Counted from the stretch's first letter, positions 1 through 13,740 are shown. The stretch: DNA of 64,000 nucleotides from Acanthopleura granulata (GCA_016165875.1 JABBOT010000015.1:3207928-3271927), one strand, 5' to 3'. Translations and numbers: made by a program. Notes: generated by a model from the sequence alone, not told the origin.

Positions 1-533
1 CCCAAAATACTTTGCTACCCGTGAAACGAGTTTGACATTACAAGCGCTGATGACTGTAGTGAAAGGAGCAAGACTGGTTGTGTTGACGTAGACAGGTGTA
101 ACAAAAGCGAGGGCTCACCTGTTTGCATTATTTTAATGCATGTACCGTAATTGTTCCCACCTGAACAATATCTTTACCTGTAATCATCAGTTGCTGACGG
201 CCTTTTGCCGCCCACCTGTATCCCTAATATGGACAGTTCAAAGAGGACACCTGAAATATAGGTTAATTGGCTACTGGGTTGTGAATTACCTGTAAATGTA
301 TTATGTATGTACATCATAAAACAGGTGTATATGTCATGTTAGTGGTTCCCACAACTGTCAATGTACAGGTATGTGTTCATCAAAATCCCACAGGTAAAAG
401 GCAGATGAAAAAGACTGGTTTGAACACCATCGATGTGTGCCGTATTACAATATTGTAATATTACACATTTGATATAACAAAATGCTTCGCTGAAATTAGG
501 TAATGTGAACAAATTATGCAACGTGAACATTGT

Positions 534-815
534 GATGTGGTGTACAGATGATGTGACAAGATGTGGTGTCTAGACAATGACACCGAATGTGATGTTCAGG
601 TAATTTGTTCAAATGTAAAGTCAGTATAATACTATCATGTGTGGTGTGCAGATAATGTGACAAGATGTAGTACCCAGATCATGAGAGGTTGTGTAATCTT
701 CAGGTATTTTGATCAACTGTGTGACGTCAATATACTACCATTATATGTTATCTCCACCCAATGACAAGTTGTGGTGTCCAGATAATGTGACAGGATGTGG
801 TGTCAGGAGAGTGTA
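534..815. repeat. Degenerate tandem repeat, about 105-bp period
   Basis: About two and a half diverged copies start near 534, 637 and 765. Each opens with a GTGGTGTCCAGATAATGTGA-like block followed by a TTCAGGTAATTTG-like block. No coding signal. The rest of 1-2690 is AT-rich with short open frames only. Confidence 0.55.
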
Positions 816-2689
816 ATAGTGTACTGAGATGTGGTGTGACAAAATGTGTTCAAAGAATGTGACAGATGAGAGTTTCCAGACAAATGAGATTTTCCAGTAC
901 TCTGCAAATTAGTTGTATGCAAAAACTACCCATATATTGAACGTTAAGGTTGAATAGAAATAATTAATATATACAAACTTATCAAAAGCTTATACCAACA
1001 AATAGCAAAGAATGTTATCAGCAGGAATTAAAGGGGAATGGGCTTGTTTCTGCTTTGTCAAATTAACAGATTAATTAGTAGTCACTGTAAATAGGCGAAG
1101 ACAACAGACAAAGCATGCAACAATTTCAGAGAGATCGTTCATCGCACATTTCCAATTTTTCACGGTTATCTTTTATAATTTTGGGTCGACCTCTATAATA
1201 TTTTCTTGTTGAATCTCATTTTATTGTGATGCAAAGCACAATCATATGTGGTCACGAGAGGTCTCTTGTAAGGTGCATCGGTTTTGAACTCACATCCGCC
1301 GCTGACATGTTTTAATTCTGTCAAACATAGTGAATTTTGTAACAAACATTCAAGGCCCAAACACGTAATTTCAACCTCCTTTTGTTGTGTGGTAATGGTA
1401 CACATTATAAGTGGGGAATAAAGTAGTGTCAAAACACTTAACCGGGTCAGATAAGAAGAGGGCATACATTATGGATTCGCTCGTGTGTTATTTCAGTGCG
1501 GAGCGGAATGTTAAGCTTGCTGCGGGGCAAGCCACGAGTTTACGCAAGTATAAAATCTTCCAAGTCGGCCATCTTGGTTTTCGTAGTATTTCGACAACTC
1601 GCTAACCCTGTTAACCGAGTCCGGTTCTCTGTATGGTATATTTTCGCCGTGTGCATTAATTTATATGCATAGCAGTGTCCATTTCTTATCAAACTCATAA
1701 CTAATGAGCGTTTATGTAAACACAGATTTATATCCGCTCAGCGGTTGATTTGCTTATGTCAAGACCAGCCATAACTAATTAGTAAGCGAGTTTTTAGCCC
1801 TGTCTCCATACTCCTGTCAGACAAAATATCTCCTCCCAATATGGAAATGCTCGAAAATAGTACATAGCAAAGAGAGACTAGAGATTATCGAGAACGCACC
1901 CGGTCGTGTGTGGTGATGATGACACTGCGAGCAGGACGACCCATAGTAGCAATTCAAGGCCGGTGAATGGGGGTTGTCGCTTTTGACAAATTCTTGCGGT
2001 TTATTTGTCTGTGACCTATATAGACGTGTTACAGGTATATCAGGTTCGGCCAGTCTGGCTAGCTTGTGATCGAGGCAGACATATTTGTGGACTGATTAGT
2101 CTACAAACCATAAACCAAGCGTATATATCTATATATGTATATCCCATTATTATTCGACATGGCAAAACATGTTTTCTTATAGCCGTCGCCATTTATGGAC
2201 ATTTGCGAGAGGACAATTACTTTCATTATATCTTTTTTTTTCGCATGCAGCGGTTATTAATTCCATATGATACAAGTGAAAAAGCAAATGGATCGCTAAT
2301 ATATTCGCTTACACGTAGGCCTGTATCATTAGCCACGCCCATTTCTTGGCGCTAAAGAGTTGCTCACCAAAACTTATGCGTTTATAAAACTTTGTAGACA
2401 GTTATATCCACGAGTTATTAAATGCATACATTCTGAGGTGTCAAGTTGAAAAAAAATGCACACCAACAATGGGGTTCCACCCTTTCCATGTTGTATATCA
2501 ATTAACCATTGCAATCTGAGAGTGGAAAGTTGTCCCGAGAGTCTTCGCTGTATTAAACTATTTGTACACTGAGTAAAACGGCATTTGTCAAGAACATGTC
2601 GCTGTACACGACGGTGACGTTCTGTTAAAATGAGGAGTAAAGCTATAAGTCATGTGCGCGTTGTAAATATGATTGACATGTAGATGCTG

Positions 2690-2760
2690 GATCGACAGAT
2701 TGGTGGGGGTGGTGGGGTAGTGGTAGTGGTGTGTGTGAGGACGGAGGAGGGGGTGGGGGC
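2690..2760. repeat. GGTGGGG/GTGGTAGTGG-rich simple sequence
   Basis: Purine-rich, G-biased low-complexity stretch. It accounts for the short overlapping minus-strand open frames rich in His, Pro and Thr. Confidence 0.6.
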
Positions 2761-4161
2761 TGCACGTGAACAAGAACCACGGTGATTATGTGATTGACCG
2801 CGCGTGACTGGTCGATTTCTGTTACCGATAGATTTCAACAGCGTTTAATATTTTGTCGATGTTTGGCATGTATTGATCGTAACTTAATGACCTGTTTGAG
2901 TATGTTTTGTGTGAGGTGATCAAGGCATTTGAATTGTTAACAATAAACAAATGTCCGGGGTGTTTATAGTCAACTTTATAAAATCAAGGACTGTGTGTGT
3001 ACGAGGGTAGCTAGCTGGTTATTATCGGGATTTGAACACTCGACCTCAGTGCTGAGAGGCTGACCGTTTTCTCCAACATGAAACATATCCCTTCATCCAT
3101 AAAGCTGTGGACATGCTTAATGTCATATGAATCCCTTATAGCTAAATAGCTAGAGTATTGAATTAATCCGATTAATTAAGACAATTCTACCCAGGATGTA
3201 CTGTTAAAAATGTTACAAGAAATTGATGCCCAGCACCGGTGTTTCGCATGTACGTAACGCCTCAAGAAAAAATACCTAGTCAGAGACTCGAGCTACCGAC
3301 CGCAATGATGAGAGTCAGTATATGACTTCTTTTAGAGCAACGGGGTCCTGTTGTCATTGAAATACTGACTGCAAAGTAGATTTAGATGATGCGCCAGTGA
3401 AAACACACTTTATTCGTGCTACTTCTACATATTGGGTGGATTAAGACAGTATGGGATGACAATTGACGACGTCGTCAGCACATGGTGGAAGAATGCGTAT
3501 CCAGTCCCTGGAACGACTTTTGGACAGGGAATCCCTTAATCTGCTCCCAAGTCTTTTTTATCCAGCAAACGTGGTGGAATACGTCTGAATACGTGCATAG
3601 TAACCCAGGCCTTGTTCACCGCATGCACAAACCGGGGCTGGTTTCGTCATTGCCCAAAAATGCGCTTTTACATATCTAACTAGCACAAACAAGCTGATAC
3701 AGGCATTGTGTAAGTCGCTCCTGCCCCTACCTTCACAATTGTGGCATGGAGGAAACACGGTACCCATACCTGTTCACCGTAAGCCCCGGGGATCTGGTCT
3801 TGACAGGGATCTTAGACTATGAATTGATTTTAATAATATATACTATGAGCTGTGTGACTCACAACCCAGTATCAGACCGGTCGGCATGCTCTTGCGAGTA
3901 GGCAAGCGTTACCGTAAAGTTTCTAAGGAAGATAACTCTGCTTTCGCAAGTTTGAGCACACTTACATGTAAATATGTCAGACGTTGGCTGGTATAAAGTG
4001 GATTATTTTTGAGCTTGGCGGAAAAAGAAGAATTTAAAGGAAACAATGTCAACAGAAAACGACTTCTGAAGAAGAAACCAGAATACATACATATTTAATT
4101 TCATGTTTTCGTGCTTATGTTAGGCCACATTTAAATCTATTTTCCTGAAGCAAAAAGGTAA

Positions 4162-4298
4162 ATGTACGAACAGAGAAAGCCGCATAGTGAAGACAGGATG
4201 TACGAATAGAGGAAAACACCTGGTGAAAATGTACGCATTGAGGAAACCGCATAGTAAAGAGGAAATGTACGAATAGAGGAAACCGCATAGTACAGAAC
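4162..4298. repeat. Tandem repeat, about 35-bp unit, four copies
   Basis: Four copies of a unit opening ATGTACGAATAGAGGAAACC, with small length differences. The overlapping minus-strand open frames simply echo the repeat. Confidence 0.75.
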
Positions 4299-7200
4299 AA
4301 CTCCCCACGACTCTGATAATGGCAGGGAGGTTCCCTGAGATAAAACCAGAGTATACCCATCCATCTTACCAACACAAAGGTTGAGCTTCCGCTACAGATT
4401 TCATACTCTCTTATATTGATTTATTGGTTTTTTCGATTGTTTGCTTACCACCTTACTCATGCGATGTACTAGGAAATTGCAGAAACCAGCGTGATGTAAT
4501 CTCTCATACCTGTTGGACGTGTTTTACTGAATAAAAATACAGGTTAGGTCATGTCAAAATATTATCACGTCACATCAAGACAATTTTATTGACACAGCAG
4601 AATATTTGTTCTTTTTGAAGGAATGTTGAGTTATATGGGTTCAATAATGTTATTCATTAAAAATCCTTCTGAACCATGGCGTTAGGTTTGTTCCGTAAGA
4701 TTTCCTTCATACAACTTTAATATTTCCACGCATTTTGTATTCTGATCAGAGAGGCACGCAGTGGTACGTAGAAAATTGCAAAGGCTATAAAAGTTATGAC
4801 GTTATGTGAAAACTTTATTTTCTTGACCCGCCAGCGAAATTGGCATAATGTAAAAAAAAAGTATAAACAGTGCATATAAACTGAGAAAGCACCTAGCTGC
4901 CGTATCGAGATTTCAGCAAAGTTTTATTTCGCTAATTTGACATTACTTAGACATGTTATTGGAATTATATACCAGCGTCACGTGATCTCATATTTAATCT
5001 CCTGATGATGAGAAATAATAACTTTCTGGAAACATTGAAAACGTCAACACAGCGCCTTTTCGCGTTATTCTGAATATATATGCTTTCGTATTTTGTGTAA
5101 AAATTGCTGGTGGGGATAATTAGAGTATCTAATATCTGGGAAGGCTTGGCCTCCTGCGAATGTATGGACTGTGCCTGTAGGGCCCGGTTTGTTACCTGCC
5201 CTGTAGTAACTAACCTTCACATTACCTGTAACTGCCAATGTAGACTTTCAGGTGTACCACACTCGGATGTATTAAACTCACTCGCCCCATAAAACCCGTT
5301 TCGTCATTGTATGTGGTCTGTCGGCCTCCAGTTGACCATATATGGCACACCTCTCCCTTCAGACGTTTTTAGATTTAGTTTTAATTGCGGAGGTGAACAA
5401 GGATTACATTGTGTGTATTATAGAGCCTTTCACATTACACTACACACACCGAATAAACGTAGCTGTATAGCACTGAAATAAGGGCAAGGATTAGAGGCGG
5501 ATGTCACAAAACAGCTCTTACTAGAGGTTCTAGTGGAGAATAGATACGGGCGACTTGCGCGTATCCCTACACTGTTAGAGAATTTCAAATCTGCCAAGTT
5601 ATTTGAAATTGTCTGAGGTTCCAAAAAGACCCATGCGAACAGGAAAACAACTCAGATATCAACATGACGAGGTTACGTAGATATATATCCTGTATATCGT
5701 TAAAATTTCGGTGGTAAGGCTTCTCTGGTGTAAACCTATCGATAAGCGCTTAAGACAACAGATAACTCAAGGATGAAGAATTTTCAAAGGAAAGGTAACA
5801 TCCATTTGTGAATTGCTAATGGTATCGACAATGAAATTGATATTCTAGATCCCTTATCTTGAATTGGCAGAAACATGGAACACAGGCCGATTCCATGCAC
5901 AGAGAATTTTCTGACTTAAAATGTCATTTACAACTTCGCATTGCTTAGTTTTAGCTCAAATTTTGACACATTCGCGGCTTAAGAAAACTTTTTATCAGTT
6001 TTCCAAATTTTCATTTCTAAGGCTCCAAAATAAGCTATCTATCGATCGGTTCGCCAAAAGTTGGACATCTTATATTTTTAACATGGGCATGCAATTTTTT
6101 ACAATAGGAATGGGTTTAAGACGACATGTCGCAGGCATTGCGAATACCTGCTTATTTTTTATGAGAAAGAATTTTCTTGCAGTGTAGCGAGGCGCCCGAT
6201 TCTCCCATCAGGGGGCGCTCTTTCCCTTGTTCGCTCTACCCTCGTATGATTTTTTCACCCAAGCCCTAAAATTTCCATAATATGTAAATCCCAGCTCTTT
6301 TATCTTGACATTTGACACTGTGCACGAGACTCTTAACAGTACCAACGGCCTTTTTTCATATAAGTTTTGTGATCATTGTTGTGTAAAGTAGAATTTAAAT
6401 TATTCAAATGCCAATGAGGAATGAAGTAGCAAGCATCAATGCGTCTTTCATAAAAATGTGTCTACTGGAGATTCACTTTACGTGAGATATTAGAAAGACT
6501 GCTCTCTTCTTTCAAGATTTCTGTCCAGTAAAGTGAACGCCGTGGAATTAGAGAAACAGGTTTGGTATACGGCAATACACCTAGCAATCATAAGCAAGTG
6601 AGGTAGCCAGTTAGTCAGTCTGATGGTTAAATGGTTGGCTGGCTGCACGAGTACTGCATTCCATGCAGATACCTGGTGAAGATTCATGCTCTTCTGAACC
6701 AATCAATCAACCAATCGATCATTCCACCAATCAATCAATCACATTAGTACCCAGGTATTCATATATGAAGAAACAGAACAGCTAAAAAACAGTTGTCAGG
6801 TTGATATTCACACATGAAAGTTGAGTATCCAAGGAGAGTGTTTACACAGTCATTGTTCACCTGTAAAGCATGCATGCTGGTCTGTGCATGCGCACGTTCA
6901 TCGTGATCAGCTGTTTCAACCACGCATGCTCACGTACGGTTATCACCTCTGTACATCACAACGCCGGAGTGTCGTGTGAATTGAACAGACATGCAGACTA
7001 CACTGTACTAATTTTGTTTAATGCAAATATTGAGAAAGACAGCTGTAAACAATATGCATGAATGCACGCAGCACGACGCAGTGTCGTTATACAAAAATAT
7101 GTCATTATAAATGTATTTATGAACAGCATCACATCATGCAAAACACATTTTGTGCACTCGTTTTAACTTGGTGGCCTACTCCAGTAACACGCAGTCTGCA

Positions 7201-9290
7201 ATATGTTCAACCATCTGTAGCCTATGCGGGGGATTTTATGTAGGCGTAATAACAAGAGCCTATGGAAAGATTTATTTCTCTGAATGGATTTTTGTAGTGT
7301 CGTAATCAAGGATATTTTACTTCAATGACGGCGATCATTGGGAAAACATTGAACCCGTAGTAAACCACTGGCCTTTGGCATGAAACTGGTCAACTTTCTC
7401 ACTTGTGACGGACAGGTTTTCCTCTCACAGAGCGAATGTAATGCATACCGAGATGTTACATTGTTCGAGGACACGCCATCTCAATGTCACAATATAAGGG
7501 TGGCGCGAAGGAAGAAACCCTTAACACGAGCCTCAACAGAAGAGGTGAAACGAAAGTGCACATCCAGTTTTGTTGTTTTGTTTTGGGGGGTGGGGTGTTT
7601 GTTTTTGTTAATGTTGGGGATGAGTTCTGATTGTTCTTGATACTGGAGTGCACGTTGGAAATACTCATGTTCACAACTTGTGAGCGCACACTGCCCATTT
7701 TGTATTTTATTGCGTAAGTAGCCAGATACTTTAGCATCTGATTTTCATTTGTGTCAAACCGCTTGAAAAACCAGATATCATGAATAACTGTAGAGGTGCC
7801 CTGGTGTGTTATGTCAAAATCATAAACCTATTTTAAATTTACTGGCTGTTATAGTGCATGGGTTCCGGGCCAAGACTGGATGTTTTGAGTGAAGGGATTT
7901 TGGTATCCTAATTACTGTAACACAAGATTTATATCGATCAGCAGATCATGTCACTAAGCAAAACCCTATTTTTCATGTCATTCACACGCATGTGCAGACT
8001 TGAGTCACTGTCTGGTGTAACAAGTTGCCAACCCGAAACCAACCGGTTCAGGGAGATTCTTTCTCTGCCCCTTAGATGTTTTTTTTTTTGTTGCTTGTCG
8101 CACATTTTTTTCACCGTGAAACTGTGGTTGTAAACGTCATTGTTGAGTTATACGTCCTATCGTTTTGGAGTAATAGTAAAAGATGTTTGCACGCTTCGTC
8201 CTTACAGGCCGGCCGGCAGAAAAGTGTTATGTAGGTCATGCTCTGCATGCAAAGATAGCCTGAGTTCTGTACACACCAAATCATATCGATTTTAGTCATT
8301 TTCTTTATTATTTATAGAACTTTGGATGAAGATGCATGTCAAGGATCCTGGTACTGAAATATGTTTAATTCATTGCGGTGTGTCTTTACGTCTCAAAAAA
8401 AAAAAAAAAAAAAAGAAAAAACAGTGACACAAATTGAATAAAGTCGATTTACGAAGGTGTTGCTCTCAGTTAGTTTGTTATATAATTATGGAAGAGATTA
8501 CCTTCTTTTGGACTCTTCAGAAGGATGGGAGAGCCTTTTATTTGAGAAACAGACGAATGAAAAAAGGGAAACCGTGATGTATAAAATCAACTCTTCACTT
8601 CTCCATGTTGTAATCTTTTGTGCATCCTTTAATACGAGGACCCATACCCAGAAGCATCTACTGAGTCGTGGACATCGATAAGTGTGTCTTCCCCACAGGT
8701 GCACCTCTACTAGTCGATCCCCCACCCACGCTTTTCATTAATACATTTAAGTACAGATCAAACCAGCGATATCTCCGTGCCTCTGTCTTTACATAACCTG
8801 GTTTACTGGGCCCCAATGTCTGCCAATGTCATGCCCTGCAAACGAGGCCCTGTAGTGGGAGAATATGCCATTTCAAGTTTCACGGGGACATACTGGGCTA
8901 TATGAAAATAATTGTGTGGTTAAATGTCGGTTTTGTGCTATGTGTCAATCTGTTGATATGTGATGCAATCATTTGTGGCCCATTCAATACTTTATCAATT
9001 GAGCAAAGATCTTTTTCCGTGGAAATTTAACGTATAAAAGGATCTTTTAAGTGAGGAGGTCCGTCAAGTACATCTGTGCCTGGAGAAACATCTTGCAGTT
9101 TACTTCGGGTACTCTGTGTTTCTCTATCCTGAAGTCAAACCACCATTATGTGAGTGAACAATTCTTGAACAGGGCGTTAAATACCACTCCGCCAGTGAAT
9201 CGTTTTACTGTGTTTTTGCGTAGAATGAAATAGCAGAACTGTTATGTCATTCATAGCACACAACGACCCGCCCTTAGGACCGTGCTGGAA
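4299..9290. other. Gene-free AT-rich stretch
   Basis: Only short unrelated open frames were seen. It contains a (TCAA)n-rich patch at 6702-6748, a G/T-rich patch near 7568-7612 and a poly-A run at 8396-8414. I recognise no exon or RNA gene. Confidence 0.5.
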
Positions 9291-9294
9291 TTTA

Positions 9295-9488
9295 TGGTCT
9301 CACTGACTTAAGGTGTGAGTTCAAGCCCAGCTCATTGCTGGCTTCCTCTCCGACTATATATGGGAAGGTTTGTCTGCCAGCAACCTGTGGGTGGTCGTGG
9401 TTTCCTCCCAATATAATGCTGGTCGCCGAAATATAAGTGAAATATTCTTGAGTAAGGCGTAAAACACCAATCAAATAAATAAATAAAT
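9295..9488 (+). mobile_element. tRNA-derived SINE copy, plus strand
   Basis: Contains a B-box-like GAGTTCAAGCC, the family core GCTGGCTTCCTCTC and CCAGCAACCTG, the conserved 3' block AAGTGAAATATTCTTGAGTA and an (AAAT)n tail. The 5' part is degraded. Confidence 0.7.
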
Positions 9489-10290
9489 ATAATTCTGAAA
9501 GACGTGAGTGTGATACGAACCGCGACCGCACTGTTCATAGCCCACTCCTCTATTGAGGATACCACACTTTGTCAGCGTTATGGAAACGGCTTAGTGGAAG
9601 AGTCCATTACATTCATATTATTATGAGATTTAGCATGAAAGTCCAGTGTGTGTGAGTACAAGCAATTTGTCAATAAAACTTCTCCGGTCTGATCCCTTAT
9701 CTATTTGTACGTATCACACACATCTTGACTCAATGTCGGGGCCTATTGTGGTAGTTTTATGACACAACGAGTTGAATCCATCGTCTGCAGTGTCGGGTGA
9801 CAGTCACTCAACTGATCTGAATAAGTTAACATTCAGTCATGTTATCCCCCCCCCCCAATCCAACTCTGTCAGCTAGGAAGAGCTCCATGTTTTCCGATAA
9901 GTGTGCATAACATGAAGGTTAGGATTCGCCCATGTGAAGACCTGGCTGTGTTACAGACGTTCCCATTGATTTACCTTGCTGGAGTATGAACAAACGCCCT
10001 CTGCGTTAGATGTATAAATTCACACAACGTTGTTTTGCTGTGTCAAATTAGTGCGAGGTACGCCGTGTCTGCAGGAGTTCAACATCTTTGTTGGCGCGCT
10101 TTTTCTGTCAGTCCAGATGCCAGAGTGGTAGAGCACCTTTGTTTCGTCAGTAAAGACAGTATGACGTCTTCCTTAAGCCTGTCTTACGTAAATGGCTCTC
10201 ATACTATATCATAACAAAGTCCTTGTTGTCTGCTTGATATAAACGCAAGCGGACTATGTGAACTATGAACATGTCCGAAGTTCGGGTAGA

Positions 10291-10629
10291 ATGAATGAAT
10301 GAATGCTTATTGTTTAACGCCCTACTCAAGAATATTTCACTTATACGAAGGCGGTGTCTCCTTGGTGCAGGACGGATTTCCACCGTATCTTTTATCTGGT
10401 GCTGCCTCACCGAGACGACTTGCCGAAGACACCGAACAAGCCCCCTCACCCAGTCACATTATACTGACACCGGGCCGACCAGTCCACCCTCTATCCTCTT
10501 ATTGCTGAGCGCCTAGCGAGGAAGCAGAATGTACCATTTTTTAAAGTCTTTGGTATGACCCGACCCAGGTTTGAACCCAGATCTCCCCGTCCGAAAGCGG
10601 ACGCCCAACCAACTGCGCTATCCGGGCGG
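10291..10629 (-). mobile_element. Full-length tRNA-derived SINE with 18-bp target duplication
   Basis: Read on the minus strand, it opens with a tRNA-like head carrying an A box TAGCGCAGTTGG and a B box GGTTCAAACC. A unique body follows, then the shared 3' block AAGTGAAATATTCTTGAGTA and a (CATT)n tail. GTCCGAAGTTCGGGTAGA flanks it exactly on both sides (10273-10290 and 10630-10647), so both ends are defined. The exact duplication suggests a fairly recent insertion. It is not an intact tRNA gene: the T stem does not pair. Confidence 0.85.
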
Positions 10630-10805
10630 GTCCGAAGTTCGGGTAGAGTCTTTGCGCTCATCGAACACCATTAAAACCACGCAACGTCAGTGAAAGTTGC
10701 CCCGTGGTTGTCTGTCCACTGTAGGAGTTGTTACTGCGCTTAATCCAGGCTTGGGAATTCGAATGTCTTACTCGACCTTCCTGTGGGATTGATCGTATTC
10801 AGCAC

Positions 10806-11325
10806 TCCAGATCACATTCAGATTGTATTTCAGCCATATCCTAGTCACATTCAGGTTGGATTTCAGCCATATCCTAGTCATATTGAGGTTGTATTTCAGC
10901 CATATCCTAGTCATATTGAGGTTGGATTTCAGCTGTATTTTCATCACATTCAGGTTGTATTTCAGCTGTATTTTCATCACATTCAGGTTGTATTTCAGCT
11001 GTATCTTCATCACATTCAGGTTGTATTTCACCTGTATTTTCATCACATTCAGGTTGTATTTCAGCTGTATTTTCATCACATTCAGGTTGTATTTCAGCTG
11101 TATCTTCATCACATTCAGGTTGTATTTCACCTGTATTTTCATCACATTCAGCTTGTATTTCAGCTGTATCTTCATCATATTCAGCTTGTGTTTCAGCTGT
11201 ATCTTCATCATATTCAGCTTATATTTCAGCTGTATCTTCATAATATTCAGCTTATATTTCAGCTGTATCTTCATAATATTCCGCTTGTATTTCAGCTGTA
11301 TTCTGATCACATTCAGGTTGTATGG
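10806..11325. repeat. 33-bp minisatellite, about 16 copies
   Basis: Units such as CACATTCAGGTTGTATTTCA plus 13 more bases repeat in a 33-base period. In the middle a three-unit (99-bp) higher-order block, marked by CACCTG in place of CAGCTG, appears twice in succession. Degenerate units continue to about 11500. Since 33 is a multiple of three, long open frames appear on both strands as a by-product. Confidence 0.9.
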
Positions 11326-11584
11326 CACCCGTGCTGACCACGTGTAGCTTGATTTACGCGCAATATAGTCGCCATATTCCTGTAATATTTCATATCCTGC
11401 ATGGTCGCGTTCACGTCATTTTCAGCATTGAGAGTTCCGGTTACATTCAGATTGTATTTCAGTTATACAATGATCACATTCAAGTTGATTTCAGTTACAA
11501 ATTTTTCTGGATAGTGTAGCCTCAGTAATTACTCTTTCAAAAGGGAGACATTCCCGACGAATGGCGGCCGTTGTCACATATATT

Positions 11585-11720
11585 ATTATTCATTTGATTT
11601 TGATTTAACAACGCACTCAATAATTTTTCACCTACACAAGACATGTCGGATTTATGGACAGAATTGGGAAACCGATGCGACCGACAAGTCTCCAGAGTTT
11701 GCATAACTACTGAGAACTGA
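11585..11720 (-). mobile_element. Degenerate SINE fragment
   Basis: AACGCACTCAATAATTTTTC followed by ACCTACACAAGAC resembles the reversed SINE 3' block found elsewhere in the window, and GGGAAACCG matches its body. It is strongly diverged. Confidence 0.4.
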
Positions 11721-11970
11721 ATTCGGCCGAGCAATTTCATGGGTCAGGGAAATACGGGCGAATCAACTCTTAGGCGAATAACTGGCGAGGAATAAAGCTT
11801 GGAGCATAAAGTACATACACCAGCAATTCTTTACATACACTAGCAATTCTTTAATCTATGTAAAAATACATGTTTCTTGAGAACTACTTTGTACAAATGG
11901 CTAAATGCTTAAATCATTCACCAATGCTGATATTCATGCGATAGGTCACAGTGTTACACGTACTGAAGAT

Positions 11971-12457
11971 TTAAATGGAAAGACCTCGCAAAAAATAAAC
12001 TTATGGTGAGTGAAAAGACCATTGAAAACTGTATCTGAAAATACCTTCACTGATTTTTTTTTAGATTTTTTGCATCAAAATAAACGCAGTGAAATGTTTT
12101 GATTGTATGGTGGGTTTTATGAACCATATTGATAATGTAGTTCACCAGTGACGTCACGCCGACTGTTGTATGGCCCTAAAGCAGAAATTTAATGTCATAT
12201 TAGCGTTTTCATACACAGACAAACATTAGAGGATTACTCTTCACAAGAACTTTATTCAGACCTAAACATAAAGGTATACAAGATGTTGTGTGACGTCACT
12301 GGTGGACCTCATTATCAATGTGGTCATAGAGCCCACCACACAATCAAAACATCTGACTGTGTTTATTTTGGTCCAGTGAAGGTATATTCAGATACAGTTT
12401 TTAACAGTCTTTTCGCTCACTATAAGTTCATTTTTACGAGGTTTTTCCCTTTAACAA
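11971..12457. mobile_element. Large palindromic (foldback/MITE-like) element
   Basis: The left arm (11971-12157) and right arm (12288-12457) are inverted copies at roughly 80% identity by eye, separated by about 130 bases. Paired landmarks are ACCTCG/CGAGGT, CTGTATCTGAA/TTCAGATACAG, ATGTTTTGATTGT/ACAATCAAAACAT and CCAGTGACGTCAC/GTGACGTCACTGG. No transposase frame lies inside. Target duplications are not clear. Confidence 0.75.
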
Positions 12458-12479
12458 AGACATGGTAATTCACCACAGA

Positions 12480-13695
12480 AAGTGATTCTGTGCAGCACAA
12501 TGTGTTCATCGCCCTTCAAATGTTGATTCAAAACGCTTTATTACAATGTACCCACTGTAACTGGGCTAGTGAAATAAAAATAAACTCTAAAGGAAATAAC
12601 TGTTGGCAAGTGAATAATAGGGAGGAAAACATTGTGAACAACTGATAATAGTGTTCTCTTTACATATACAAACGCCACATACATGTATATATTTGCAAAA
12701 AAGGGTCATGTGTACAAATTAAATATAAATTTAGTATGTATTAGTGTGTAAGTGTTTGTCACAAAGAGGCATTCAGAGGGACCTTACACGTAGATGATAC
12801 AGTGGATAAAATTGTAGTCTTGTCAATACAAGTGACCGTTAAATTTTTAAACATACATCAAATGTATACGCCTTCACAGACAAGAAGACACTGTTGTGAA
12901 ATGACATATGACATGTTGTCGAATGCGACTTAATGATGTAAAACAGGCAGGTAAACAACGGAAATAAATTAGTTTGGCTACGTAATGGACAAAACCGTTA
13001 ATGTGTTTACACCGGCTCGGAGCCATCGGAATGTCATGTATAAAACCGTGTTTGAGAACCTAGGTTCTATTCTGGCAATAAAAATTACTTATATAGCACT
13101 ATAAAGAGTTGATGAAACGATCTAATTAAAGACGAAAAATGCCATTTGATTAAACCATCTGAAAAATGACGGATTGTAATTGGTGACAGTTGAACACAGG
13201 CCGAGAACGGATCGGAACACATGTGCTTTTTAACACCTGATTACAGGTGGAATTCACAACATGGCAATGAATAATAATAGGTTATTTCATTTAGCCAGCG
13301 GCAACAGGGCGAATAGTAATTATTTAGATATCGCCAACAGCTGCATAGGTGTCAGGTCTGCATACGAGGTGTAGCTAATGTTATGACCCTATTGCAGAAC
13401 ACCTGAATCATCGTAAACATGTGAGAAGAGGTAAAACTATCACCCCCAGGACGTTAAGATTTAGATGCAGTTAATAACACCAAAATTCTGTTTAATCCTA
13501 CCTAAATAGATCTGGTTTTAATTTATCCAGCTGAAGGCATTAGCAAGGAAACAACGCCTGTCATAAGCCTAACAGTATCACAATATATACGTATGTGTCT
13601 TCAGGCCCAGTTTCTGTCACTATTAAATGACAAATATCTGAACAAGCAGAATTTACCCACTGATTCAAACATATCACGTCACATGACGACGAGCA
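12480..13695. other. Gene-free AT-rich stretch
   Basis: No convincing open frame, RNA gene or repeat was seen. Confidence 0.5.
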
Positions 13696-13698
13696 GAA

Positions 13699-13700
13699 TG

Positions 13701-13740
<40 letters not shown>
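13699..13740. repeat. (TA)n microsatellite
   Basis: About 18 uninterrupted TA units, directly abutting a SINE fragment. Confidence 0.9.

Noticed and set aside
2005..2355. 116-codon open frame
   Set aside because: Starts at TTG, has no domain, and shows no splice or promoter context.
3010..3075. tRNA-like B-box sequence (minus strand GTGTTCAAATCCCG)
   Set aside because: No complete cloverleaf and no second box at the right spacing. Perhaps a decayed SINE head.
10550..10629. tRNA gene on the minus strand
   Set aside because: A and B boxes are present, but the T stem does not pair and the sequence continues into a SINE body with flanking target duplications.
10768..11347. Open frames of 174-186 codons on both strands
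   Set aside because: They arise from a 33-base repeat with no stop in any unit. Several frames are open at once, so there is no strand-specific coding signal.
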